Source: Clostridium sp. KNHs205
GTDB lineage: Bacteria > Bacillota > Clostridia > Lachnospirales > Lachnospiraceae
Assembly: GCF_000702945.1 (NCBI RefSeq)
Contig: NZ_JNLE01000003.1
Location: forward strand, 1,659,501-1,723,500
DNA length: 64,000 nt
Reading direction: 5' to 3'
The position numbers and the translations under genes were made by a program. The notes under the pieces are model-generated. The model made no database searches, was not told the DNA's origin, and saw only the letters and a list, made by a program, of their open reading frames with translations. Shown piece by piece: positions 1-8,594 of the stretch. Within the stretch, counting starts at the first letter, position 1. The number at the start of each line of letters is the position of its first letter.

Positions 1-36
1 ATAACCGGAATGACAGCAGGTGCAGTAAAAGGTTAA
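1..36 (+). CDS. C-terminal end of a sugar ABC transporter permease (partial)
   Basis: Only the last eleven codons are in the window, ending ITGMTAGAVKG and TAA. The same kind of ending (MIGAVKG) closes the complete LplC-type permease at 25209-26129, so this is very probably the inner-membrane permease of a carbohydrate importer whose genes lie upstream. It directly precedes a terminator and then a solute-binding protein gene. The family call rests on tail similarity alone. Confidence 0.6.
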   Translation: MTGMTAGAVKG

Positions 37-46
37 CAGGTATTCC

Positions 47-78
47 AAAAAGCAATCTTGTGTTCAAGGTTGCTTTTT
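47..78 (+). terminator. Rho-independent terminator
   Basis: A 14-bp stem (AAAAAGCAATCTTG pairing with CAAGGTTGCTTTTT, one G-U pair) closes a TGTT loop. The 3' arm ends in five T, and the A-rich 5' arm makes it potentially bidirectional. It ends the upstream permease transcript. Confidence 0.85.
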
Positions 79-147
79 GAAGATTTTATATGTTAGTATC
101 AAAGTTATCATATAAAAGAGAAGGGTTATCCGGAGGATGAAAAAAAT

Positions 148-1416
148 ATGGGAAGGAAAAAGATAGTACAGCTGATAATTGTGCTGGGGATTTTACTGGG
201 TTTGATCCTGATCCAGATATATTCCGATTTATTATGGGGAAATAAATCGGACAGGGATGGAAAAAAAGAAGTGATTCGTATATGGACTATTCACGGAGAC
301 ACGGAGAAGGCACTGGATATTGCCTTGGAGCAGTATAGGAAAAACCACCCGGAGGTTGCCTTTGAAGTAACGGTTTACAAAAATGAGGTATATCAGACAG
401 CAGTCAACAATGCTATGTTAACAGACAGTTTGCCTGATCTGTTTTTTATGTGGGGATACAGCAAGCTGCAACGGTTTGTTGATGCCGGTATGATACAGGA
501 GATTACGGATACGGTGAGAGAGGAAAAAATCTCTGAGGACCTTCGCAGTAAAGGCCTCGATGCCTTTACCTTTGAGGGCAGGATCTATGCTCTCCCCCTG
601 TATGGCTGGGAAGCGGACATATTCTGCAACAGAGAGATTTTTCGGGAATATGGTATGGAATATCCCAATACTTACGAGCAGTTTCTGAAGGTTGTGGAGG
701 AGTGTAAAAGACAGGGTGTAATACCTGTTGTCACCGGTGCAAAAGAAGGCTGGCTGTCCTCCCTCTATTATATGAGTCTGGTACAGGAGGAAGGGCCGGG
801 AAATACCATCTACCGTGCTGTTAAGGACCAGTCTTTATTTTCCTCCGGGCAGTTTCAGATGGCTGCAAAAAAAATGGAACAGCTGACGGAGAAGAAGATA
901 TGGCAGCGGAATTATCTGGAGTGTGATGGCTATAACGCAGTGTATCAGTTTGCTCAGGGGAAAGCGGCAATGCTCTATTATGGAAGCTGGGGATCCACCT
1001 TTTTGGAGGGAGATAAATCCAAGGTCAAAGGGAAAGTGGATGTAATTCCTTTTCCAAATGGTAACAGAAGGGAGGGTATCGGAGGTTACGTCGATACCTT
1101 TGTTATCAATAAATATGGCGCCATACCCCAAAAGGAGGAGCTTATCCAGATGTATATGGAGGTCATGCAGAGCATTTCCAACGTTGTAGTAAATGATATG
1201 GGAGCAGGTCTGCCGGTATATAAAAATCAGACAGTGGAAGAAGAAAAATACCCGATTCTCTATCAGAGCTGGAACTCCGGCAGAAGTAAGGTATTATATC
1301 CGGCTTACGATCAGATCATGTCGGAGGAGCAGTCGGGTGAGTATTATGATCTGCTGAACAGACTGGTATTCGGAGAAAAATCATATAAAGAGTTCATACA
1401 AGGACTAGCAGAATAA
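148..1416 (+). CDS. Extracellular solute-binding protein of a sugar ABC transporter
   Basis: A 422-residue family 1 solute-binding protein. Residues 1-30 are a basic start followed by a long hydrophobic stretch ([13 protein letters not shown]) without a lipobox Cys, so it is probably held by a signal anchor rather than lipid. The body has the usual cues: IRIWTIHGD near residue 45, then [34 protein letters not shown] and [11 protein letters not shown]. The start at 148 is preceded by GGAGG (132-136); an ATG at 137 is out of frame and stops at once. It sits between a permease and a licheninase and GH94 phosphorylase, so a beta-glucan oligosaccharide is a reasonable ligand guess. Ligand identity is inference only. 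Confidence 0.85.
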   Translation: MGRKKIVQLIIVLGILLGLILIQIYSDLLWGNKSDRDGKKEVIRIWTIHGDTEKALDIALEQYRKNHPEVAFEVTVYKNEVYQTAVNNAMLTDSLPDLFFMWGYSKLQRFVDAGMIQEITDTVREEKISEDLRSKGLDAFTFEGRIYALPLYGWEADIFCNREIFREYGMEYPNTYEQFLKVVEECKRQGVIPVVTGAKEGWLSSLYYMSLVQEEGPGNTIYRAVKDQSLFSSGQFQMAAKKMEQLTEKKIWQRNYLECDGYNAVYQFAQGKAAMLYYGSWGSTFLEGDKSKVKGKVDVIPFPNGNRREGIGGYVDTFVINKYGAIPQKEELIQMYMEVMQSISNVVVNDMGAGLPVYKNQTVEEEKYPILYQSWNSGRSKVLYPAYDQIMSEEQSGEYYDLLNRLVFGEKSYKEFIQGLAE

Positions 1417-1455
1417 TAAGTTGAGAGGGATTCCCTCTCAACTTATTAATTTTAT
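1414..1455 (+). terminator. Terminator overlapping the stop codon of the binding-protein gene
   Basis: The stop codon TAA is the first part of a perfect inverted repeat. TAATAAGTTGAGAGGGA (1414-1430) pairs with TCCCTCTCAACTTATTA (1432-1448), followed by ATTTTAT. The innermost pairs must open to form the loop. It separates the binding protein from the licheninase gene. Confidence 0.8.
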
Positions 1456-1585
1456 CAGGGACTATCATAATTTTGTACCCTGTTACATTTGTTCTTTGGT
1501 AGCTATACTGATAATGGAAAGAATGGTGAAAGCAGTAAAAGGCTTTCAGAGCATGGGCAGAAAGCCCAGGTTGGAGGAAAAGTGC

Positions 1586-2308
1586 ATGTTGAGAAAACTA
1601 AAAAAGGGGGTATTCCTACTAATGGCAGGAATGATTTTAACAGGCTGTTCATCGAAAAAAGAAGTAGCACTGGAGCAGCAGTTTGACGGTTATGAAGAAG
1701 AAAAGATGCAAAAAGCCGACGGCTGGAGTAACGGCAGTATGTTCGATTGTACCTGGAGAGGGGATAATGTAAGTTTTGAGGATGGCATCATGAAATTAAC
1801 CATTGATGCCGATGGTCCGGAGGCGTCCCCAAAATGGTCCGGTGGTGAGTACCGTACCAAAGAATTCTTCCATTATGGAAAGTATGAGGTAAAGATGAAA
1901 CCCATAAAGAATGATGGAGTGGTATCCTCTTTTTTCACCTATACTGGACCCAGTGATAATAATCCATGGGATGAAATAGATATTGAATTTCTGGGTAAAG
2001 ATACGACAAAGGTACAGTTCAATTATTTTACCAATGGCGTAGGGGAGCATGAATATGTCCATGAGCTTGGATTTGATGCCTCAGAAGAGTTTCATACCTA
2101 CGGCTTTGAGTGGCTTAAGGATAAGATTACCTGGTATGTGGACGGAAAAGCCGTACATACTGCGGAGAAAGACATTCCCGTTACTGCCGGAAAGGTTATG
2201 ATGAATGTCTGGCCCGGAACCGGAGTGGATTCCTGGTTAGGTACATATGATGGAAAGACCCCCCTTCAGGCAGAATATGACTGGATACGCATTACACTGG
2301 CAGAGTAA
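1586..2308 (+). CDS. bglS: GH16 licheninase (endo-beta-1,3-1,4-glucanase), lipoprotein
   Basis: A 240-residue GH16 enzyme hydrolysing mixed-linkage beta-glucan (lichenan, cereal glucan) outside the cell. The start is ATG 1586, because GGAGGAAA (1573-1580) sits just upstream and it exposes a proper lipoprotein signal: MLRKLKKG, a hydrophobic core, then LTGC with Cys near residue 21. The open frame continues upstream to 1421, but that part runs through the terminator. The catalytic signature DEIDIEF places E130 as nucleophile, D132 as helper and E134 as acid/base. Downstream [22 protein letters not shown] and [13 protein letters not shown] match Bacillus lichenases closely. Its products can feed the GH94 phosphorylase encoded next. 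The symbol follows Bacillus usage. Confidence 0.93.
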   Translation: MLRKLKKGVFLLMAGMILTGCSSKKEVALEQQFDGYEEEKMQKADGWSNGSMFDCTWRGDNVSFEDGIMKLTIDADGPEASPKWSGGEYRTKEFFHYGKYEVKMKPIKNDGVVSSFFTYTGPSDNNPWDEIDIEFLGKDTTKVQFNYFTNGVGEHEYVHELGFDASEEFHTYGFEWLKDKITWYVDGKAVHTAEKDIPVTAGKVMMNVWPGTGVDSWLGTYDGKTPLQAEYDWIRITLAE

Positions 2309-2318
2309 TCTGATGATG

Positions 2319-2619
2319 CAGGTGTCAAAAGATCAGTTTTTCAAAAGGGGATGGCATATTGCACAAAACAGAAAAACTCATGCTTCGATTCCAAGGTATA
2401 AGAAGTCCTAATTCTCTGAATATTTTGTGCTGGAAATATTATAAAACAGACAACTCGCTACGCATGAGTACACTATGTGTACTCAGACAATCTGTTTTAT
2501 AATATAGCACAAAACATCCAGAGAAAAGGACTCCTAATACCTTTCCATAGGCGCATTCCTTCTTCTGTTTTGCGCGATTTGCCTGAAATTGTGTAAAAAC
2601 AAGGCTTTTGACGCTTTAA
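2319..2619 (+). repeat. Quasi-palindromic repeat, copy A
   Basis: About 300 bp forming one long imperfect hairpin. The left arm reads outward-in from GGTGTCAAAAG through CACAAAACAG and CCAAGGTATAAGAAGTCC. The right arm is its diverged reverse complement, ending CTTTTGACGC. The apex stem is ATATTATAAAAC (2436-2447) with GTTTTATAATAT (2494-2505). Copies B (6493) and C (13811) match in sequence and fold. Copy A alone carries an extra small palindrome in the loop (GAGTACAC TAT GTGTACTC, near 2466-2484). It begins 11 bases after the licheninase stop and fills most of the gap to the GH94 gene. No gene is supported inside, and the remaining 2620-2818 holds only the GH94 leader. Confidence 0.85.
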
Positions 2620-2818
2620 ACATCTGATTTCATAAAGAATTAGAAGAGAAAAATATCAAGAAACAAATACATTACAGGAGTGCAAGAATGTTGCCGATTC
2701 TGTCCAGGAAAAATTGTATATCCATTATACAGTTTCTCAGGCAGAACCGGCAATGTGTCGTGAAAAGAACCGAGATAGTAAAGATAAAATTATAAGGAAG
2801 AAGAGGTGCCGAGCTTAA

Positions 2819-5518
2819 ATGAAACAATATCAGTTTATCGATGAGATGGGAACTTTCCGGCTGCCGAACCCGGAAACAACAAATTATTTGTATTTCCCTC
2901 TGGCCAATGAAAAGGGGGTAATGAGTAGTATTACACCCTTATTAGGTGGGGATTCCAAAACCGGGCAGCACAATTTTCTGCTTCAGCCTGTAAGCAGTGA
3001 GGACTTACATAACAACAAATCCACCAGGAACTTCTGGGTACTTATCAATGGCAAAGAGGCCTGGTCAGCCACTGGGGTATCCGTCAGGCAGCAAGCGGAA
3101 ATTTTTACGGAAGAAAAAGAAGAGACAGTACTGGAAGCGGGAATTATGTGGCACCAGGTAACACGCCGCAATAAAAGTCTTGGAATCAGCTCTGTCATAA
3201 CCTCCTTTGTACCTGCAACCGGTGAAAGAATAGAATTGATGAAAGTACGGATACGCAATGAAGGTGCTGAAGAAATGATAATAACACCTACTGCAGCCGT
3301 GCCCATTTACGGACGTTCTGCGGATAACCTCAGAGATCACAGGCATGTGACCTCCTTGCTTCATCGGATCAAAACCACCAGTAACGGAGTGCTGGTCCAT
3401 CCTACCCTGGCGTTTGATGAAAGAGGGCACCAGCAGAATCATTGGGTATATGGAGTATTTGGAAAATCAGAAAAAAGCGGAAACCCCACAGGCTTCTTTC
3501 CGGTAGTTGATGATTTTATCGGAAACGGAGGTTCTTTGGAGAATCCGGAGGCTATAATGAAAGGTACCTTATTGCCGGTCAGCCGTGATTACACCATAGA
3601 TGGTTATGAGGCATTGGGAGGATTGCGGTTTGCCGAGGTTGTCTTAAAACCGGGAGAAGAGAGCGTTTATATCCTTTCCTTATCCTATGGTGACGAAGAG
3701 GGTGAAATGAAAGAGACTGCTGTCAAATTTCTGTCGGAAGATTTCTTTGAAAAAGCACTGAAAGAGACCAGAAGCTATTGGAAGTATAAAATAAACCTAT
3801 CCTGCCATACCGGTGATAAGAACTTTGATAACTGGATGTATTGGGTAAACTTTCAGCCTATGTTACGACGCATTTACGGCTGCTCCTTTCTGCCCCATCA
3901 TGACTATGGAAAAGGCGGAAGAGGCTGGCGGGACTTATGGCAGGACTGTCTGGCACTGCTGATCATGAACCCCCAGGGAGTGAGGGAAATGATATTAAAT
4001 AATTTTGCAGGTGTCCGAATAGACGGAACCAATGCCACCATAATCGGATCAAAACCGGGGGAATTTATCGCAGACAGGAATAACATTACCCGTGTATGGA
4101 TGGATCATGGTTTCTGGCCGTTTTTGACAACAAAACTCTATATCGAACAAAGCGCAGATCTGGATTTACTGTTGGAGGAGGTTGTTTATTTTAAAGATAA
4201 CCAGGCAGACAGAGGAGAAGGAAAAGATGAAAACTGGTCCGAGGAGCAGGGAAATCTGGTATGTACCGATAAGGGAGGAATATATAGGGGAACAGTACTG
4301 GAACATCTGCTTTTGCAAAACCTGACAGCATTTTACGATGTAGGAGAGCATAATAACCTCCGTTTAAGGGGAGCTGACTGGAATGATGCTCTGGATATGG
4401 CAGGTGAAAGAGGGGAAAGTGTTGCCTTTACTGCTGCTTATGCCGGAAATCTGTCCGATATGGCGGAGCTGCTCGAAGAGCTGAGACAGGAAAAGAATGT
4501 CAGGGTATTGACACTGGCAGAAGAAATCAGCCTGTTACTGGAGGACAGTCAGGAGCTTTATGACAGCATCCTACGAAAAAAAGAACTCCTTCAGCAATAT
4601 CATAAAATCTGCCGTCATACTATAAGCGGACAAACGCTGGAGGTATCCATTGAGGAACTGATCAGGAATCTTAAGAAGAAAAGCCAGTGGATCAAAGACC
4701 ATATCAGGAAAGAAGAGTGGATAACCGATCAGAACGGATATTCCTGGTTTAATGGTTACTACGATAACAAAGGCAGCAGGGTGGAGGGAGACCATCCATC
4801 GGGGGCGAGAATGATGCTTACCGGTCAGGTATTTACCATAATGTCCGGTACGGCAACAGAAGCCCAGTGCCTTGAGATCATAAAGGCGGCAGATAACTAC
4901 CTGTACAAAAAGGAAGCAGGCGGCTACAGGCTCAACACTGATTTTGGAGAAGTTAAAACGGACCTTGGCAGAATGTTCGGGTTTGCTTATGGGCACAAAG
5001 AAAATGGAGCGGTCTTCTCTCATATGGCAGTGATGTATGCCAACGCCTTATACCGGAGAGGATTTGCCAAAGAGGCCTATAAGGTAATCAACACCCTTTA
5101 TAAACAGCTGAGTGATTTCGAAAAGAGCAGGGTGTACCCGGGAATAACAGAATATATAGATGCCAGAGGTTACGGTCTCTATCATTATCTTACGGGAGCA
5201 GCCAGCTGGCTCCTGCTGACAGTGCTGACAGAAATGTATGGAGTAAAAGGGAAATACGGCACACTTGTCCTGAAACCGGGGCTTTTGAAAGAACAATTTG
5301 ACAAAGCTGGTTCAGCTTCCATATCATTGACCTACCGGGAAAGAAAATTTAAAGTGGAATATCTCAATAAAAGTAAAAAAGAGTTTGGAGAGTATCAAAT
5401 CGGCAGCATCAAGATAGATGGAATATTATACGGGGAAAATACAGACAGAATTGAGAAACACAAAATAATGGGATTGGAAAAGGAAAGTACGCATCATATC
5501 AGTATAGAGTTGCAATAA
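2819..5518 (+). CDS. GH94 glycoside phosphorylase (laminaribiose/cellobiose phosphorylase type)
   Basis: An 899-residue cytoplasmic enzyme without a signal peptide. GH94 enzymes cleave beta-glucosidic disaccharides or short oligosaccharides with inorganic phosphate, giving glucose 1-phosphate. Visible features are the N-terminal beta-sandwich (about 1-300), the linker helices, the catalytic alpha-barrel with RDLWQDCLALLIMNP near 378-392, GTNATIIGSKPGEF, and GADWNDALDMA with the DWND motif at 520-523 that carries the general acid Asp. The later WFNGYYDNKG and HPSGARMMLTGQ segments are typical of the phosphate side of the pocket. The length fits laminaribiose phosphorylases better than the roughly 800-residue cellobiose phosphorylases. 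The neighbouring licheninase makes beta-1,3/1,4-linked products, so laminaribiose-type specificity is my preferred but unproven guess. Confidence 0.85.
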   Translation: MKQYQFIDEMGTFRLPNPETTNYLYFPLANEKGVMSSITPLLGGDSKTGQHNFLLQPVSSEDLHNNKSTRNFWVLINGKEAWSATGVSVRQQAEIFTEEKEETVLEAGIMWHQVTRRNKSLGISSVITSFVPATGERIELMKVRIRNEGAEEMIITPTAAVPIYGRSADNLRDHRHVTSLLHRIKTTSNGVLVHPTLAFDERGHQQNHWVYGVFGKSEKSGNPTGFFPVVDDFIGNGGSLENPEAIMKGTLLPVSRDYTIDGYEALGGLRFAEVVLKPGEESVYILSLSYGDEEGEMKETAVKFLSEDFFEKALKETRSYWKYKINLSCHTGDKNFDNWMYWVNFQPMLRRIYGCSFLPHHDYGKGGRGWRDLWQDCLALLIMNPQGVREMILNNFAGVRIDGTNATIIGSKPGEFIADRNNITRVWMDHGFWPFLTTKLYIEQSADLDLLLEEVVYFKDNQADRGEGKDENWSEEQGNLVCTDKGGIYRGTVLEHLLLQNLTAFYDVGEHNNLRLRGADWNDALDMAGERGESVAFTAAYAGNLSDMAELLEELRQEKNVRVLTLAEEISLLLEDSQELYDSILRKKELLQQYHKICRHTISGQTLEVSIEELIRNLKKKSQWIKDHIRKEEWITDQNGYSWFNGYYDNKGSRVEGDHPSGARMMLTGQVFTIMSGTATEAQCLEIIKAADNYLYKKEAGGYRLNTDFGEVKTDLGRMFGFAYGHKENGAVFSHMAVMYANALYRRGFAKEAYKVINTLYKQLSDFEKSRVYPGITEYIDARGYGLYHYLTGAASWLLLTVLTEMYGVKGKYGTLVLKPGLLKEQFDKAGSASISLTYRERKFKVEYLNKSKKEFGEYQIGSIKIDGILYGENTDRIEKHKIMGLEKESTHHISIELQ

Positions 5519-5655
5519 GCCAGGCAGAGGCAATCCATCGTTTTCGGGATCAGAGAACTTATACTGCTGAGATAAAAATCGTTGAGAAATTCATCTTTCA
5601 AGTGTATAATAACCCTGAAAATAAAAGATTGGGGTAGTAAAGAAAGGAGACTGTT

Positions 5656-6510
5656 ATGGCAAGTATACACTTAAGATATCCGGAAGGAAAAGCAAAAGCA
5701 CTGACTTTAAGCTACGATGATGGAGTGGAGCAGGATAAAAAGCTGCTGGAAATCATGCAGCAATATGGCTTAAAAGGAACCTTTAACCTGAACAGCGGCT
5801 TATACGCAGAGGAGGGTACCGAGTATCCAGCCGGTCAGATACATAGAAGAATGACAGAAAAGCAGATAAATGAGTGCTTTCAGAATTCCGGCCAGGAAAT
5901 TGCAGTCCATTCCCTCACCCATCCATTTCTCGAGCAGCTGTCGGGAAATCTGGTAATAAAGGAAATTACAGAAGACAGAGAACGCCTGGAGAAACAGTTT
6001 AATACTATAGTACGCGGAATGGCATACCCCTTTGGTACCTATAGTGACAGCGTAGTAGAAATACTGAAAAACTGCGGAATTGCCTATGCAAGAACCGTAA
6101 TCTCCACCTTCGATTTCAGAATGCCTGCCGACTGGCTGAGATTGACCGCCACCTGTCATCATAAAGCACCGGAGCTAATGCAGCTTGCCAAAAAGTTCAC
6201 AGAAGACGAAGTCGACCGGGCACCTTATCTGTTCTATCTATGGGGACACAGCTATGAATTTGAAGCCGATGACAACTGGCAGGTAATAGAAGAATTTGCC
6301 GAATATATCAGCAATAGAAAAGATGTGTGGTATGCAACCAACATTCAAATATACGAGTACACCAAAGCCTACGAGCAATTAATATTCAGCGCAGACGGCA
6401 AACGCATAAGTAATCCAACAGCCACAGATCTCTGGCTGAAATACGATGATACAATCTGCGAGATAAAGTCCGGTTCTACCCTTACCATGATTCAAGTGTC
6501 AAAAGATTAG
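5656..6510 (+). CDS. Polysaccharide deacetylase family protein (NodB fold, CE4-like)
   Basis: A 284-residue protein with no signal peptide. The NodB motifs are clear: LTLSYDDG near residue 17-24 (metal-binding Asp pair), GTFNLNSG, and AVHSLTHPFLEQL near 82-94 supplying the two His ligands, then GMAYPFGTYSD. Family members remove N- or O-acetyl groups from sugars. Lack of export suggests a cytoplasmic oligosaccharide or a different acyl substrate. AAAGGAG (5643-5649) supports the start. The last codons (from about QVSKD) and the stop codon lie inside the left end of repeat copy B, so the C-terminus appears to have been supplied by the repeat. Confidence 0.85.
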   Translation: MASIHLRYPEGKAKALTLSYDDGVEQDKKLLEIMQQYGLKGTFNLNSGLYAEEGTEYPAGQIHRRMTEKQINECFQNSGQEIAVHSLTHPFLEQLSGNLVIKEITEDRERLEKQFNTIVRGMAYPFGTYSDSVVEILKNCGIAYARTVISTFDFRMPADWLRLTATCHHKAPELMQLAKKFTEDEVDRAPYLFYLWGHSYEFEADDNWQVIEEFAEYISNRKDVWYATNIQIYEYTKAYEQLIFSADGKRISNPTATDLWLKYDDTICEIKSGSTLTMIQVSKD

Positions 6511-6774
6511 TTCTTCAAAAGGGGACGGCAAATTGCACAAAACAGAAAAACTCATGCTTCGATTCCAAGGTATAAGAAGTCCTAATTCTCCGGATGCTTT
6601 GTGCTTGGCATGTTATAAAACAGATAACCCGCTTCGCTCAAACAATCTGTTTTATAACATAGCACAAAGCATCCGGAGAATAGGACTTCTAATACCTTTC
6701 CATAGGCGCATTCGTTCTTCTGTTTTGTGCGATTTGCCTGAAATTGTGTAAAAACAAGGCTTTTGACGCTTTAA
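6493..6774 (+). repeat. Quasi-palindromic repeat, copy B
   Basis: About 280 bp, same family and orientation as copy A. Terminal inverted ends are AGTGTCAAAAG and CTTTTGACGCTT. The apex stem is ATGTTATAAAAC (6610-6621) with GTTTTATAACAT (6649-6660), and the next stem outward is GGATGCTTTGTGCT with AGCACAAAGCATCC. The loop is CCCGCTTCGCTCAAAC. Differences from copies A and C occur on both arms so that pairing is kept. The element overlaps the 3' end of the deacetylase gene. A 72-codon frame inside it is a by-product of the palindrome. Confidence 0.87.
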
Positions 6775-6872
6775 TCATACCATTAAGTAGATGAGAAAAG
6801 CAGTCCAGTAACATCAATTAAAACACAAAAATAATATAAACAAGCAACTAACCATATCATAAAATACAAGCC

Positions 6873-6913
6873 AGAAGAAGCCTAAGGAAATCCAACTCAT
6901 ATAGGCTTCTTCT
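6873..6913. terminator. Hairpin, possible bidirectional terminator
   Basis: AGAAGAAGCCTA (6873-6884) pairs perfectly with TAGGCTTCTTCT (6902-6913) across a 17-base loop, without a clear T run on either side. It lies in the otherwise empty AT-rich stretch 6775-7185, where I see no other feature. Confidence 0.45.
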
Positions 6914-7185
6914 AGCACTTCGTTATTTTAAATAATTGTTAGCCACGATATGTTCAAGGTCAATTCTTATGTACTGCAAATATTAGTTCTGAGCTTCTAA
7001 AGTTAAAAATATATATGTTATTCTTTATTGTGATAAATTCTGGCTATTAAGTAAAAGCTTATAAATACATTTCTAAAAATAAATCATCTAATATACATCC
7101 TACTTATTGAACCATATAACTGCTTCCGTAAAATAATTCTACTCAGCATAACTAAAAAAGAAATAAAGTCATTTACAATAATCAG

Positions 7186-7427
7186 AAAACCTGGCCTCCT
7201 CTTTGGGAGTTTTTGTCTCGGAAAGGTTCCTTATGACACTTGTACTGCAGAAACCGCGCCAAGAACCGAATAAGCCACTGTTTGAGCGTGCAAAAAACTG
7301 AAAAAGATGCACAACCTGTTACTACGCGAGTTTGGCTTATTCGGTTCTGTCTTAAGCGGATTCTGCAGTACTAGTGGAATAAGGGTTCTTCTCCGAACAA
7401 AAACGTACAAAAAGGAGGCCAGGTTTT
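7186..7427. repeat. 242-bp near-perfect palindromic element (single copy here)
   Basis: The outer ends AAAACCTGGCCTCCT (7186-7200) and AGGAGGCCAGGTTTT (7413-7427) are exact inverted repeats. Further in, TACTGCAGAA (7243) pairs with TTCTGCAGTA (7361), and AGAACCGAATAAGCC (7262-7276) with GGCTTATTCGGTTCT (7334-7348). The apex contains TGTTTGAGCG and CGCGAGTT, words also found at the apex of repeat copies B and C, although the arms differ. It lies between the deacetylase and the AraC gene. It could be a MITE-like element or a structured RNA; no transposase is present. Confidence 0.8.
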
Positions 7428-7496
7428 CGTCCACCCCCAAAGACCAGCTTTCGCCAAAATCCAAAATCCAAAATCTAAAAGTATTAATACCTCATA

Positions 7497-8402
7497 TTAA
7501 TTCCCACTCTCAGGATACTGCCTGCGGTATTCCGTCGGTGTACATTTCATATATTGAAGAAAAGCCCGATTGTAATGACTGATATTATAAAAACCGCACT
7601 GATTGGCGACCTGTGTTATTTTTAGATCGCTGTTTATAAGCAGTTCGCAGCTTTTTCGGATTCGAAACCGTACCAGATAGGTAATGGGAGAGATTCCGGT
7701 AAGCTCTTTAAAGTAACGGCAGAAAGCACCTTTGCTAAGACCTGAACGATCAGCCAGCTGTTCCAGCGTCAGATCCGCACCATAATGCTCCTGCAGATAG
7801 AGTAGGGAATTTTTCAGCTTATCATAGAGCTTCTGGTAGGTACCGGACAGGTCAACAGAGAGCATATGATTTGTGTAATAAAGATTCCATAGCTGAAACA
7901 GCAGCCCGTGTAGTTCCAGCTCCCAGTTCTCGATATCCTTCCGGTCATAGAATCCCAGAATCTGCACCAGCAGCTGAAGGAACTTGTCCTGCCAGCCGGT
8001 AGCCGGAGAAAACGGCAGGACGTAGAGGGCACCGTTGTGCTTAAGGGGCTGGACAAAACGTGCATAGGAGGAATGGGAGTAGGCTTCGGTAAAGAGAACC
8101 GTACTGAACAGGAAGGCATAAAAACAGCAATTCCTTCTATGGGGATTAAGTGCCATATGCAGCAGACCTGGCGGGATAAGAATCGCTTCCCCCTCTTTTA
8201 ACAGAATACGTCTGTCTTCAATCATAAATTCAATCTCACCGGATTCCAGGTAAAACAATTCGATTTCATCGTGGAGATGCTGATATAGTACCAGGTCACA
8301 ATCCGCCGGAATAAAGGTCCGGTGCAGGGAATAGGGCCGGTTTGAAATGACGTGGGATACCAGTTCCTTGAACTGGGAATCGGTATATAATGATTTTACC
8401 AT
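7497..8402 (-). CDS. AraC family regulator with N-terminal cupin domain
   Basis: A 301-residue transcription factor. Residues about 15-110 form a sugar-sensing cupin (LYQHLHDEIELFYLESGEIEF, then LLKEGEAILIPPGLLHM). Residues about 195-297 are two helix-turn-helix units: LTLEQLADRSGLSKGAFCRYFKELTG, then ITQVANQCGFYNISHYNRAFLQYMKCTPTEYR. The start has AGGAGA upstream. It is divergent from the GH31 gene at 8595 with a 192-bp shared promoter region, so it most likely activates the GH31-GH43 genes in response to an imported oligosaccharide. Confidence 0.92.
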   Translation of the reverse strand: MVKSLYTDSQFKELVSHVISNRPYSLHRTFIPADCDLVLYQHLHDEIELFYLESGEIEFMIEDRRILLKEGEAILIPPGLLHMALNPHRRNCCFYAFLFSTVLFTEAYSHSSYARFVQPLKHNGALYVLPFSPATGWQDKFLQLLVQILGFYDRKDIENWELELHGLLFQLWNLYYTNHMLSVDLSGTYQKLYDKLKNSLLYLQEHYGADLTLEQLADRSGLSKGAFCRYFKELTGISPITYLVRFRIRKSCELLINSDLKITQVANQCGFYNISHYNRAFLQYMKCTPTEYRRQYPESGN

Positions 8403-8594
8403 AATAATCTCCTGTAAGGTGCAGCCTTGTGATTGACAGATGCAAGTTGGATATGAGCCGAGTATAGCATATAAATGGAAAAAGTCAATATAGTATCAAC
8501 TTAGGTGAAGATATCTAAAGTATTCTTTCGGCTTTTCGTCTATACTAAAGTAGACTTATAAGCAGCAAGAAGGAATCGCAACAAGGAGGAAGTT
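8403..8594. promoter_or_regulatory. Divergent promoter region, araC-type gene / GH31
   Basis: The 192-bp region between two divergent genes. A -10-like TATACT lies at 8541-8546 for the rightward gene, inside an interrupted inverted repeat GTCTA-N8-TAGAC (8539-8556) that could be an operator. The ribosome site AAGGAGG for GH31 is at 8583-8589. No convincing -35 for either direction was identified by eye. Confidence 0.4.

Noticed and set aside
6533..6751. 72-codon open frame inside repeat copy B
   Set aside because: It lies wholly in the palindrome; copies A and C do not keep the frame and there is no ribosome site.
7307..7582. 91-codon plus-strand frame and its 77-codon minus partner around 7231-7582
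   Set aside because: Both arise from the 242-bp palindrome, and the plus frame runs into the AraC gene on the opposite strand.
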